A stretch of 64,000 nt of DNA from NCBI RefSeq assembly GCF_000517405.1, contig NZ_CP006568.1:558001-622000 (forward strand), given 5' to 3'. Below the pieces are notes generated by a model. The model did not search any database and was not told where the DNA came from. It saw nothing but the letters and a program-made list of their open reading frames with translations. The translations under genes were made by a program, and so were the position numbers. Source of the DNA: Candidatus Sodalis pierantonius str. SOPE. Lineage in GTDB: Bacteria > Pseudomonadota > Gammaproteobacteria > Enterobacterales > Enterobacteriaceae. Within the stretch, counting starts at the first letter, position 1. Every line of letters starts with the position of its first letter. Positions 19,809-28,391 of this stretch are shown in pieces.

Positions 19809-20600
19809 ACCACTGAGATTATCGGCTATCGCCTTCACCGCCTTTGGCGTCGCTGCCATCGTCTCGCTGTCGCTGTGGGTGTCGCTTCTGAGTTGGGTGA
19901 TGCCCGCAACCGAAGTGGTCGCATTCACGATACGCTGCACAAGCCGACTGCCATCGCCAGCAATCTCTCTCGACTCACCATTAGGTACGACAACCCCTGC
20001 GCCCGCTTTCGTGCGACAAATCAGCGAGCCACTGCCCGTGCATTGATTCACCACCGTCCAGCTCTTCTGCCACGCGGGGAAAATGACTGCCACGTTGGCC
20101 TTCAGATCGCCTGAGAGCACAATACGCGCTTTAGCCGCCTGTAGTGCGCTCAGTGCTACATCGCCTTTTGACAGCCCGGATAGCGTGGCAATACCGTAGT
20201 TTTCTGCCGGTACCCACCCCGTCAACGTGCCGTCTGTCACTTCGGGATTATCCAGATTGTTATCGACGCTGTTCAGCCAGAAGCCGCTGTTCTCCGAGTT
20301 CGGGATTTTCGCGCCCGCAGGGTAACCGCCGATGGCTTTGGCAAACACCGCATCAAACGGGTAGCCCGCCCCGGCATTGGCCCAGCGCCCCATCGCTGAG
20401 AGTTCATTGAGGATACTGTTAAAGTCCTTGCCGCTGGGCGGAATGCCGCCCGAGACTTTGGGCACCATCGTTTCCGGCGGAAAGCCCAGACTCAGCGAGG
20501 CCTCGCCGCTGCCGGTTTTGGTGTCCTGCGGAATATCACGCTTGTTGCCGTTCTGCCCGAACGGTATCGCGTGTTTGGTGGGGGTATGGCTGGATTTCAT
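19797..20600 (-). pseudogene. Phage tail fibre/collar protein, C-terminus cut off by an IS
   Basis: The N-terminal ~265 residues of a tail fibre protein starting at ATG 20600 after GGGAG. It has the usual fibre N-terminus (FNSILNELSAMGRWANAGAG) and near its end SVAGITQLRSDTHSDSETMA plus TPKAVKAIADN, the repeat type that precedes the receptor-binding region. The frame then runs into the IS at 19808 and ends after three codons. The distal receptor-binding part and any assembly gene are gone. It was the last late gene. Confidence 0.85.
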
Positions 20601-20611
20601 GTAAACTCCCA

Positions 20612-20635
20612 TAAAAAAACCTGTATGTCGCAGGT
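20612..20635 (-). terminator. Weak intrinsic terminator before the tail-fibre gene
   Basis: The 5-bp stem ACCTG/CAGGT with a 7-nt loop is followed on the minus strand by seven T. It lies between the DUF2612 gene and the tail-fibre start and could lower fibre expression. The stem is short, so strength is doubtful. Confidence 0.4.
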
Positions 20636-20638
20636 CAT

Positions 20639-21277
20639 TCAGTAAAATGTGCCCTCATCCATCGGATAGGTGTCTGCCGCAAAGCCCAGATTAGGCGTCG
20701 GCGCAATGATAAATCTCACCTCTACCCCGCTCGGTACCGGCATCACTGCCAGCGTTTTCAGTATCGCCAGATCAGACAGCGTTGGCGGAAACTCGAACAC
20801 AAGGTTCATGGTCATATCCCGCCCGTCGGTGCAATACACCTTGCCCCGGTCGGTAAACAGAATACGCAGAAAGCGGTTAATCGACGGGATAGTGGCATCG
20901 GTAATATTGCTAAAGGCTTTCGCCAATATCAGCTTGCGGTAGGCGTCATCGGTTAATCTGACCACCGATGAGGGTTGCAGCAAGGCATAAAACGGTGACA
21001 CATCGAACGGTTGCGGGTAACCATCAATGGCCGTGATTTCAGCTTCGTCAAAGCCCAGATAATCTGGGGTATCTTCCACCGTCAGATAGCGCGACACGCC
21101 GACAATTTTTCCCCAGATATCCAGGCTATAGGTTTGTGCCGTCTCGATATCCCATACCGCCGTTAAAAAAATGTCGGTAAAACGCTCGAGACTAACGGCC
21201 TGCTCAAAGGTGGCTATCACAGCGTTTAACGCCTTTGATGCCGCATACTGCGCCTGTATCGTCTTCAGGTAATTCAT
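20639..21277 (-). CDS. Phage tail/baseplate protein, DUF2612 family
   Basis: 212-aa protein that follows the baseplate J gene by a 4-bp overlap. The N-terminal part contains SLDIWGKIVGVSRYL and DYLGFDEA, which I associate with the DUF2612 family found between gpJ-like and fibre genes in contractile-tailed phages. Probably a gpI-like adaptor linking baseplate to fibre; that role is inference. Intact. Confidence 0.75.
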   Translation of the reverse strand: MNYLKTIQAQYAASKALNAVIATFEQAVSLERFTDIFLTAVWDIETAQTYSLDIWGKIVGVSRYLTVEDTPDYLGFDEAEITAIDGYPQPFDVSPFYALLQPSSVVRLTDDAYRKLILAKAFSNITDATIPSINRFLRILFTDRGKVYCTDGRDMTMNLVFEFPPTLSDLAILKTLAVMPVPSGVEVRFIIAPTPNLGFAADTYPMDEGTFY

Positions 21278-22518
21278 GCCGTCACCACCTGAATAGCCGT
21301 CTCTGACGTCACCGGCACCTGGTCAATACCCAGCGTCACCCCCGACGACCAGTGCTGGCCGTCCAGCGATAACTCTATCACCGCGATATTCAACCTGACC
21401 GGGTCAACCGCTGCCACACCGGCATAAAAACGCCCGGCAGGGATAAGTGCCCCGATGGTCGCCGCGGCGTTGATATCGTCCTGCCCGGTAAACGTGGTGA
21501 TAATCGCCTGCTGAATACGATTATCGGTATCGGCGGGTAGCTCAGTGCGCTGATTTTGCAGCGTCACCCGAAAAGACACCGTGGTGGGCTTTGCCGTCTG
21601 CCACTGCAAGGCATACTCGGGATACGGTGGGCTGTAGTCCTCGGTATGTTGAACGGTGTAATCCGTATCGCCGTTCATCTCACAACCGGGGGCCTTGTTG
21701 TTGAAAATAGCCTGGGCAATATCGGCCTGTGCACCGCCATAAACACCAATGTAGACTGAATGCGGGGCCACGGAAAACCCCGTTGCACCCATTGTCACCG
21801 CCTCGCTCTTGCGATTTGACCAGACATAGGCGTCAGTGACGCCGGGCACCGCCAGCAACGCCGCCTGAAGAGACACATCCAGATTACGTGCATTTAACGC
21901 CACCGAGTGACGTCGACGGTGTTCAAAATCGGCGCGGCTCTCCTCAAGGTTGCCCGGCACCCCTGCCGTTGGGTTGCTCACCCCTGACCAGTCCGGTACC
22001 GCCTGGTACACACGGTTCAGCGTCTGCGCCGGGCAGGGCAGCGGACCCGGCGTCTGGTTCTGGAACACGACCGCCACACTCCCCGTGGGACCGATGGTGG
22101 TCGCCGCCAGGCTGCGATACTGATAGCCCGCCTCATCCTGCGCCACGCTGCCCACCGGCAGCTGCGTACCGGCCAGCCCCGTGCAGATAGCCGTCACCGT
22201 GGTACCGGTCGCGCCAAGGCGGTCAATAAAATATAGTCGCCCAATCGCGTCCTGAAACCGGCCACTGGCAAAATCCGGGTTAATCTGGTTAACCAACGCC
22301 AGCAGCTGGTCGTTTCTGGCGGTGATAATCGCTGCCTCACTGCTGGCCAGCTGGCCCTGCGGGGTCGTCAGGCTGGTGCTCATCGCACCGCCAAGCGCCG
22401 TGGAGAAATAGCTTAGCCGGCCGTTCAGGATATCGACTTCATCCGGTACCAGCAGGCCGGTCTTGGAAAAGGTGACCGCCGGCACTGCGGTGGTATGCGC
22501 CGAGGATTTCTCTGTCAT
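21274..22518 (-). CDS. Baseplate J-like protein
   Basis: 414-aa baseplate wedge protein of the gpJ family. It contains TFSKTGLLVPDEVDILNGRL at the N-terminus and the conserved central stretch NLEESRADFEHRRRHSVALN. It overlaps the upstream gene (22515) and the downstream DUF2612 gene by four bases each, showing a coupled baseplate cluster. No lesion seen. Confidence 0.88.
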   Translation of the reverse strand: MTEKSSAHTTAVPAVTFSKTGLLVPDEVDILNGRLSYFSTALGGAMSTSLTTPQGQLASSEAAIITARNDQLLALVNQINPDFASGRFQDAIGRLYFIDRLGATGTTVTAICTGLAGTQLPVGSVAQDEAGYQYRSLAATTIGPTGSVAVVFQNQTPGPLPCPAQTLNRVYQAVPDWSGVSNPTAGVPGNLEESRADFEHRRRHSVALNARNLDVSLQAALLAVPGVTDAYVWSNRKSEAVTMGATGFSVAPHSVYIGVYGGAQADIAQAIFNNKAPGCEMNGDTDYTVQHTEDYSPPYPEYALQWQTAKPTTVSFRVTLQNQRTELPADTDNRIQQAIITTFTGQDDINAAATIGALIPAGRFYAGVAAVDPVRLNIAVIELSLDGQHWSSGVTLGIDQVPVTSETAIQVVTA

Positions 22519-22871
22519 AATAGCACCGTGGTTTGGTCAAAGTTGGTATCGATTATCGTCATGACGCCGCCCATACAGCGCTCGCCACCGGAAACGGCCG
22601 TGCAGCTTGCGGACGACACATAGGGCAGCTTCATCGCTTCCTGCTGCATTTTGGTGTTGATAAGCTGCGTCCCCGGCCACTGACCCAGGATGCGTGGGTA
22701 GTAAGGGATGCCCAGTGTGGTGTCGTACCAGCATTCTCCCAAAAAGGTGCTGCAGACACAGGCAACATCCTGGGCCACCGCGTAAGGGTTATCGGTGACC
22801 GCCAGATTGCCGGCACCGTCCAGCATCAGATCCCAGGTCTGCGTGTCGAGTCGCAGTGAACGTGTTTGCAT
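22515..22871 (-). CDS. Baseplate wedge protein (gp25/gpW-like)
   Basis: 118-aa protein starting MQTRSLRLDTQTWDLMLD, with GNLAVTDNPYAVAQDV and a CWYDTTLGIPYY segment. Small proteins with this pattern (internal AQDV, then a DTTLGIPY segment) sit directly before gpJ-like genes and act as gp25-like baseplate wedge components. The assignment rests on position plus pattern. Confidence 0.65.
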   Translation of the reverse strand: MQTRSLRLDTQTWDLMLDGAGNLAVTDNPYAVAQDVACVCSTFLGECWYDTTLGIPYYPRILGQWPGTQLINTKMQQEAMKLPYVSSASCTAVSGGERCMGGVMTIIDTNFDQTTVLL

Positions 22872-22880
22872 GGCCCTCTC

Positions 22881-23555
22881 CTATTGGGGTTCTCCCGTCT
22901 GCGCCCCGCCCGACTGAACACCACCGTGTACGTGATCGCCAAAGGCAATACCGCCGATGATCGCACCGCCGGCGAGTGAAGCCTGCCCGGTTACCTTCAG
23001 GGTATTCGAGCTTTGCACCTCACCGTTCAGCAGGATGCTGTCTGCATTCACCGCAAAGCGTGAGGCATTGGCCTCAATATCTGGCGCGTTCAGTGAAATT
23101 TTCCAAGGTGAGGTGACATTGATTTGCTGATCGGCAAACGCAACAAACTGCACCGGCCGGCCGTTGAGTACGCCACCTAGGTAGAGGGCATCCGACAGAT
23201 TGTGCGTGCGCCGGGAGCCGGGCATTGACGGCTGGCGCGTTGCCTTGACGCCACTGATATCCCGGTCGCAGATAGCCAGAAAACCGATATCACCGACCTT
23301 GGGCGGCATGATCACCGCGCTGTCGCCCCCTTGCAGACGCCAGACCGGGACGTTGTAAACCACCCCATGCGCGATGGGTGCACCATCGCCGGCGACCGCC
23401 ATCACCATCGGGCGAATATCAATGGCACCCTCTTTCACGTTCACCACCTGCCCCAGCGTGATAAACACATGACGGCCTAAAAACTGGCTCAGGATAAACT
23501 CCTGCGCATTGCTATCGCCATTCAGATCGGTACCACTCACGTGTAACGGATGCAT
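22881..23555 (-). CDS. Baseplate spike/assembly protein (Gp138-N-like)
   Basis: 224 aa. The N-terminal OB-fold-like segment includes VNVKEGAIDIRPMVMAV and MPPKVGDIGFLAICDRDIS, typical of gpV/Gp138-type spike proteins that tip the tail tube. The C-terminal part has beta-rich repeats ending in GDHVHGGVQSGGAQTG, where the HVH pattern resembles metal-binding spike tips. Intact; encoded between the hub gene and the wedge gene. Confidence 0.75.
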   Translation of the reverse strand: MHPLHVSGTDLNGDSNAQEFILSQFLGRHVFITLGQVVNVKEGAIDIRPMVMAVAGDGAPIAHGVVYNVPVWRLQGGDSAVIMPPKVGDIGFLAICDRDISGVKATRQPSMPGSRRTHNLSDALYLGGVLNGRPVQFVAFADQQINVTSPWKISLNAPDIEANASRFAVNADSILLNGEVQSSNTLKVTGQASLAGGAIIGGIAFGDHVHGGVQSGGAQTGEPQ

Positions 23556-23556
23556 C

Positions 23557-24402
23557 TCATTCTCCCGGTAGTCGTAGCAGATCGCAGGCGGTACTCCACT
23601 GCCCGCCCTCCACCCATGACGTCAGCGTATGCACTGCGCCAATAACGCTGTATTGCCCGCTGGCATCGGGCAGCGCCGTCTCCAGCGACAGCTTGCGCCC
23701 GATGAAGATATCGGCACAGAACAGCGTGGTGATGCTGAGCCCCACGCTGGTAAAAATGGGATAGCCAATCAGCCCTTGCTGTGGTGAAACCCGCAATGCC
23801 GGCGCTTTTCTCGGCGTGCCCTTCGGCCAGATCATCACCTGTTCGACGTTGATGTCGATGTCTGCTTCAACGGCTTGGGCCGCCTCCAGCATCTGCCGGG
23901 TGATATCCCCCTGAAAATAGGGGTTTGGCAAGGCGCGTTTCACGCCCTGGTTTTCGTATTTCAGCCCAGCTACTGATGCCAGCGACGTAAAGATAGTGTC
24001 AATGCCAATGGTGCCTTCGGCACTGAACGGCGGCGCGGCTTTCGCCCGCAAATAAAACATCATGTTAGCGGTGATCATCAGCGGCACGTCTGGGGCCTGA
24101 TTGTAATCGGCGTAGGCGTCGCTGATGAATCCCTCGAAGATTTGCTGATCAGCGGCCCAGAGGCGGATCCGGTTCGGCGCGGCCCCGTCGATCCAGACGC
24201 CCTTATAGCTCAGCACCGCCATGTGCTGTGGCGTCAGTCCCCAGAGATACAGGGTGATCTGCGTGCCGGCAATGCCGCCATAGGCTGCCAGGCTCACATA
24301 GCCGCGCACGTTATCGAGGGGCAGTACATTGCCCCGATCGTCAAAGGTCTTGCCTGCGGCAAGGGTGAACTCCACCCTAAGATGGCGTATCTGGTAGCTC
24401 AT
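23557..24402 (-). CDS. Phage baseplate hub-like protein
   Basis: 281 aa from ATG 24402 preceded by GGAGG; the ATGA overlap couples it to the upstream gene. Contents such as ITLYLWGLTPQHMAVLSY, the threading RVSPQQGLIGYPIFTSVGL and FIGRKLSLETAL resemble hub (gpD/gp27-like) proteins encoded before the spike. Family assignment is from position and general pattern. Intact. Confidence 0.6.
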   Translation of the reverse strand: MSYQIRHLRVEFTLAAGKTFDDRGNVLPLDNVRGYVSLAAYGGIAGTQITLYLWGLTPQHMAVLSYKGVWIDGAAPNRIRLWAADQQIFEGFISDAYADYNQAPDVPLMITANMMFYLRAKAAPPFSAEGTIGIDTIFTSLASVAGLKYENQGVKRALPNPYFQGDITRQMLEAAQAVEADIDINVEQVMIWPKGTPRKAPALRVSPQQGLIGYPIFTSVGLSITTLFCADIFIGRKLSLETALPDASGQYSVIGAVHTLTSWVEGGQWSTACDLLRLPGE

Positions 24403-24700
24403 CGCAACGCCTCCGGCGTCAGATAGTAGAGTTTGAAGCGCTGCCCCAGCCCCGCCCATTCCGGATCGGCCTTCCCCTCAAGATCAGCGAAAAACAGCTC
24501 ACCCGCGAACGGGAGATAGCCATAGCGCACGATTTTGTTGCCATTCAGGCACAACACCCCTGTAGGCACGGGGTATCATTCACGCTCAGATCGAGGTACA
24601 ACCCCGTACTGCGCTGGTTCAGCCGGATGGCACAGGCCTGATTATTCAGGCTAACGATAAACTGTTGCGCCTTGAGCGGTTTTAAAACAATTTCCAGCAT
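24399..24700 (-). pseudogene. Small phage baseplate-region protein, frameshifted
   Basis: A ~100-codon gene starting at ATG 24700 (MLEIVLKPLKAQQFIVSLNN) that breaks near 24565. In the shifted frame it continues with VPTGVLCLNGNKIVRYGYLP and ends with YYLTPEALR at 24399. Both ends overlap neighbours by a few bases as expected of an originally coupled gene. One-base deletion in a C run is the likely lesion. Function unknown; similar small proteins precede hub genes. Confidence 0.75.
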
Positions 24701-25494
24701 CAGGTTAAACTCCGTGCGAGCCAGTCTACTGCGTGGTCCAGCTTTTGCCGTGGGCTGATGACCACCTCACCCAGCGATTTTCGGACATCGTCAACCGCAG
24801 ATGACACCGCGCCCGCGACACGCTGAAAGGCCGGGACAATACCTGTCTGCGCTTTTTTGACCTCGTCGAGGGTGGGGCCGGTCGTTGACGGCGTCACGCT
24901 CTCCGTCCGGGCGTTGGCCCCCTGCGTCCGGCGGTTATCCGTCGGGCTGGCCTGTGAGGTTTCGCTGCTGACCGTCACGTCGGCCACGTCCTGCACCGCC
25001 TGAAAAACCGCCGTTACCGTGAGCAACGTCGGGCCGCCATCGCTGCGGATGCGGTAGTCGTATTGTGTGAGATCGTAGCCGGCGTAGGTCTTGTCGGGGG
25101 TATCGATATCATAAACCGCCGCCGTGGTGTGCATCATTTCAAGCGTTGCCAGTACATCCGAGCGGGAGGTCAGCGTCAGATTAGTCAGGTTGGGCAGGCC
25201 GCCGGCGAACCCCGTCCAGCCCTCCACGGTAAAGGTCATATGCAGTTCTGCCGGGTGCTGCACCTTGTTGAAGGTGGTATACCCGCCTTTCTCGACAGGC
25301 GCCGTCCCCATCGCCGCCTCGCCCCCGACCTCAACCACCACGAATGACGTCGGTGAAAACGGTCGTCGGCCGATATTGTCGCCCGAGGCGTAGTAGATGC
25401 CGTACCCCGGCGACAGTACGCTGTTGACGACCGATAGCAAGCCGCCGCCGCGCACCGCATTAAGCACGGTGGCCTGATTCAGTGAAAACGTCAT
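24700..25494 (-). CDS. Phage baseplate/tail hub-associated protein
   Basis: 264-aa protein encoded directly after the tape measure gene, overlapping it by four bases. The N-terminal 150 residues include FVVVEVGGEAAMGTAPVEKG and LEMMHTTAAVYDIDTPDK; the rest is low-complexity with Thr/Ser/Gln-rich linker and a helical tail. Proteins in this slot usually form the ring between tube and hub. I cannot name the family with certainty. Intact. Confidence 0.55.
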   Translation of the reverse strand: MTFSLNQATVLNAVRGGGLLSVVNSVLSPGYGIYYASGDNIGRRPFSPTSFVVVEVGGEAAMGTAPVEKGGYTTFNKVQHPAELHMTFTVEGWTGFAGGLPNLTNLTLTSRSDVLATLEMMHTTAAVYDIDTPDKTYAGYDLTQYDYRIRSDGGPTLLTVTAVFQAVQDVADVTVSSETSQASPTDNRRTQGANARTESVTPSTTGPTLDEVKKAQTGIVPAFQRVAGAVSSAVDDVRKSLGEVVISPRQKLDHAVDWLARSLT

Positions 25495-27338
25495 GTCGAG
25501 ACTCCGAAAGCGTAGTGGGTCACCAGACTGGAGCGGTTAATTTTCGCCCGGGCGTCGTCGGTGACCCCTTTCAGATTGTTGGCCGTGGTGGTGGCGTTCA
25601 GTGTACCGATATGAATGGTCTCGTTGACCGTGGATTGCGCGCCCGCAACAGGCTGTCGCGATTGTGCCGCCATGCCGGCACCCGGTTGCGGCAAAGCCTG
25701 GGCGATATCTGCCCGGGTAAGATAGCCTGCGCCATTTTCATGACCAATGATGCCTTCCATCAAGGTGATCATCTGTTGGATATTGTCTGGATCAAGACGC
25801 GCATTCGCATCCAGCCCCAGTTTACGTGTCAGCGCCTGAATATAGGCGTTCACGTTGTTACCGTCGGCCGACGGCGCGTACTTTTGCACAATCGCCGCTA
25901 CCGTGTTGATCCCTCGCCCCAAATACCGCTGCAGCTGCCGGTACAGCGCGGCGATGCCCGCCTGCATGGTCGAGAACACCGCAAAACGCCCCTGCTCCCC
26001 TGGCTCTTTCGTCGCACCCGCCTGCCCGGCATAGTTCAGATTACCGGGGTTATTGTTGCGAATACCGCGGGGTACGGCCCGGTAGGGCACGCCGGGGTTG
26101 TTCTTTGACCAGTTTTCGCGCTTGAGTCTCTCCAGCTCTTGCATCTCTTCGCCGGTGCTGGGCGTATTGTTGGTCGGTATGACGAGCGCCGCCCACGGTG
26201 CGATCCGAGTCAGCGCCGTTGCTATTCTCACGCCCACTGCACCTGTCGCCGCGCCCCCGCCTAGCCCTAGCATGGCGGCCACCGCGCGATACACGCCCCA
26301 GAGCCAACCCGCAAATTTTAGCCCTATCAGGGTCAAAATAACGTTTTTCCATCCCTCCATCGCCCCGGCTGCGTCGTTTGCCAGGGTGATCAGGCCCTTG
26401 AGGGTGTCCAGAAAACCGCGAACCGCGTTCTTGATGTCTTCCGGATGCGCAGCCATCCAGGCAGCCAGTTCATTCAGCCAATCGTTGAATTGCTTGAGGT
26501 ACGGCGGCAGCGCCGTAAACAGGATATAGCCGGTCTTCTCGAAGGCCTGGCTGATTGCCGCCCACTGTTCCCGAAACCGTTTCGCTGCCGCAATGTCGTC
26601 CTCATCCACACCCGAACCGGCTGTAAAGCGCTCAACGTCCTGCAGTGCGTGCCCCGATCCCATCCACTGCTGCGCGGCGTACCCCAGCCCCAACTCACCG
26701 CCGTAAGCCTGCTGCTGCGCGGTATTCAGGTGGGGGAAGGCGGCGGTCAGTTTGCGCATAATGTCTTGTGTGCTGTCACGGCTGAGATCAACATTAACGT
26801 CGGCCTGGTTAGCCGCCAGCAACAGGCTCTGCAAATGGGGATCGAGCCCTAGCCCTGCCTGTAAACGCGCTTTGGCATCATTGATACGGGAAAAGGCACC
26901 AACAATCTCGTTGGCACTGACGCCAAAGACCTCACCGGCTTTTGTCCATCCGTCCAGCGACTTTGCCGACATCCCGAATGCGTCCGCCGCCGTTGCAAGC
27001 TGATTCAGATGCTGGGTGAAGCCCGTGACAAAATTTTTCAGGCCATGCAATGACAGAGTGACGCCGGCCAGCGCCAGCACCTGCGAACGAATGCTGGAGA
27101 AGAAAGAAGACGCCTTTTTGCCCGCGACCTCCATCCCCTTGGCCGTTTTATCCGCCTGCTTGCCGGTTTTATCCAGCGCCTCGCGGTTTTTTTTCTCGCC
27201 GTTGTCGAACGTCTCTACGACGCGCGCCATCACCGCCGTCAGCCGGTCAAGACCGGCAACCACAGCGTGTTCTCCCGCCTGAAACTGCTTGTCATCAATA
27301 TCCAGTGCAAGGACCAGCTCATCGAGTATCTGCGCCAC
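25491..27338 (-). CDS. Tail tape-measure protein with C-terminal muralytic-type domain
   Basis: 615 aa starting at GTG 27338, overlapping the stop of the chaperone extension (TAGTG). The N-terminal part is helical with LDIDDKQFQAGEHAVVAGL and a hydrophobic segment; a central Ala/Gly-rich hydrophobic patch follows. Residues ~410-540 contain RGIRNNNPGNLNYAGQ and FAVFSTMQAGIAALYRQLQR, the pattern of structural lysozyme-like domains used to breach peptidoglycan during DNA injection. At ~600 residues it predicts a rather short tail. Intact. Confidence 0.82.
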   Translation of the reverse strand: MAQILDELVLALDIDDKQFQAGEHAVVAGLDRLTAVMARVVETFDNGEKKNREALDKTGKQADKTAKGMEVAGKKASSFFSSIRSQVLALAGVTLSLHGLKNFVTGFTQHLNQLATAADAFGMSAKSLDGWTKAGEVFGVSANEIVGAFSRINDAKARLQAGLGLDPHLQSLLLAANQADVNVDLSRDSTQDIMRKLTAAFPHLNTAQQQAYGGELGLGYAAQQWMGSGHALQDVERFTAGSGVDEDDIAAAKRFREQWAAISQAFEKTGYILFTALPPYLKQFNDWLNELAAWMAAHPEDIKNAVRGFLDTLKGLITLANDAAGAMEGWKNVILTLIGLKFAGWLWGVYRAVAAMLGLGGGAATGAVGVRIATALTRIAPWAALVIPTNNTPSTGEEMQELERLKRENWSKNNPGVPYRAVPRGIRNNNPGNLNYAGQAGATKEPGEQGRFAVFSTMQAGIAALYRQLQRYLGRGINTVAAIVQKYAPSADGNNVNAYIQALTRKLGLDANARLDPDNIQQMITLMEGIIGHENGAGYLTRADIAQALPQPGAGMAAQSRQPVAGAQSTVNETIHIGTLNATTTANNLKGVTDDARAKINRSSLVTHYAFGVST

Positions 27339-27564
27339 TATTTACCCTCCTGCATCACCCGCGCGTTATGCGCATCCACCCGGATAATTTCCAGTAAATC
27401 CCACAGATCCGGCACGCCAAGCACCGTATCCAGCTCAACCTTCGAGGCCTTGCCTGCGGACATCACGGTACCGAGGGTATGCGGAACGTTGGGGTATTCA
27501 ACCAGGCCAAAGGGCTTATCCGGATGGCTATAGCGGGGAGGAATATCTAGCGGCCGGCGGGTGC
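27338..27564 (-). CDS. Tail chaperone -1 frameshift extension ORF
   Basis: This frame has no own start codon or ribosome site. It follows the slippery heptamer at 27565-27571 in the -1 frame and encodes about 75 residues (PLDIPPRYSHPDKPFGLVEY, then VELDTVLGVPDLWDLLEI). It ends with TAG at 27338-27340, overlapping the tape-measure start. The layout matches the gpE+E'/gpG-T type tail assembly chaperones, in which a few percent of ribosomes make the fused longer form. Confidence 0.75.
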
Positions 27565-27951
27565 GAAAAAATCCACATGTAACTTGAACACCTCTGCGCG
27601 CAGGGTTAACCGGGTCAGCACTTCTTCGATATCGCTTTCGAGGATAGGGCGCACCACCGACTTATCCGCCGGGTTGGGTACCGCCTGAACGCAGGCCATC
27701 AACTCATCCAGCAGGGGTTTCGCCTCGTCGGGTGGGATTTTCGCGATGGCTTTCAGCCCCTCCACCGCCATGGCCGCCATCCCCATGCTGCGCAGATCAT
27801 CCGGGAGGTCGACGCCGCCACGCCCCATAGCCATCAAGGCTCGAATCGCTCACCACTCGGCCTGCGAAGCGGCCATTTCCTTGATGTAGAACATCTTGCC
27901 CTGGTCACGACCATCACGTTCAATGGTGATAAATGTCTCTTTACGCGCCAT
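27547..27951 (-). pseudogene. Tail assembly chaperone (short form) with one in-frame TGA
   Basis: A 135-codon frame from ATG 27951 (MARKETFITIERDGRDQGKM). Codon 34 is TGA (27850-27852) after ASQAEW; the frame then continues with AIRALMAMGRGGVDL and DELMACVQAVPNPADK. TGG-to-TGA is the likely change. The ATG overlaps the stop of the tube-like gene. Its 3' end carries the slippery site. An internal Met at 27837 could restart translation but would lose ~38 residues. Confidence 0.8.
27565..27571 (-). promoter_or_regulatory. Programmed -1 ribosomal frameshift site (TTTTTTC)
   Basis: On the minus strand the heptamer T TTT TTC is in phase with the chaperone frame (codons TTT TTC), six codons before its TAG. 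A slip of -1 leads straight into the 75-codon extension. P2-type phages use T TTT TTG at the same place, as known from the literature. Confidence 0.75.
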
Positions 27952-28391
27952 CAGTTAAACGCCTCCGCCGTAATCGATTCCCACTCGATGATCGCTTGAC
28001 TGGCCTGCAGGATACGCGCCGCGTCCGGCAGGGCTTTCCACTGCTTCAGCACGCCATTCACACATTTGTACTGACGCTTGAGCGCCGGCAGGACCACCGT
28101 GGCGTTACAGCGAAAAACCGCCACACTGGCGCGCGATATCGCAGCCCAGGTGTCAAACACGTCACGGCTGGCGGAATCGGGCATAATATGGAACGTCTGG
28201 CTGATGTTGCCGCAAATGAAACCGGCGGACAGTTTCCCATCGGCCCCGCGCACGGTTTCAGCGAGGACCAGCGCGTCGGTACCGTATACGTTATCCGCGG
28301 CAAAGTCCTGCAGCTGTACACCTGACGGATAGAGATTTATCACGGACAACGTAATGATCGCGTCGGCAGCGGTAATGGTATTATTAGACAT
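27951..28391 (-). CDS. Phage tail tube-like protein
   Basis: 146 aa from ATG 28391 behind GGAGG (MSNNTITAADAIITLSVINL). It contains GADGKLSAGFICGNISQTFH and ends in IEWESITAEAFN. It lies between the sheath and chaperone genes, exactly where contractile-tail phages encode the tube protein. Family name not certain; assignment by position and size. Intact, with its stop overlapping the next ATG. Confidence 0.65.
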   Translation of the reverse strand: MSNNTITAADAIITLSVINLYPSGVQLQDFAADNVYGTDALVLAETVRGADGKLSAGFICGNISQTFHIMPDSASRDVFDTWAAISRASVAVFRCNATVVLPALKRQYKCVNGVLKQWKALPDAARILQASQAIIEWESITAEAFN

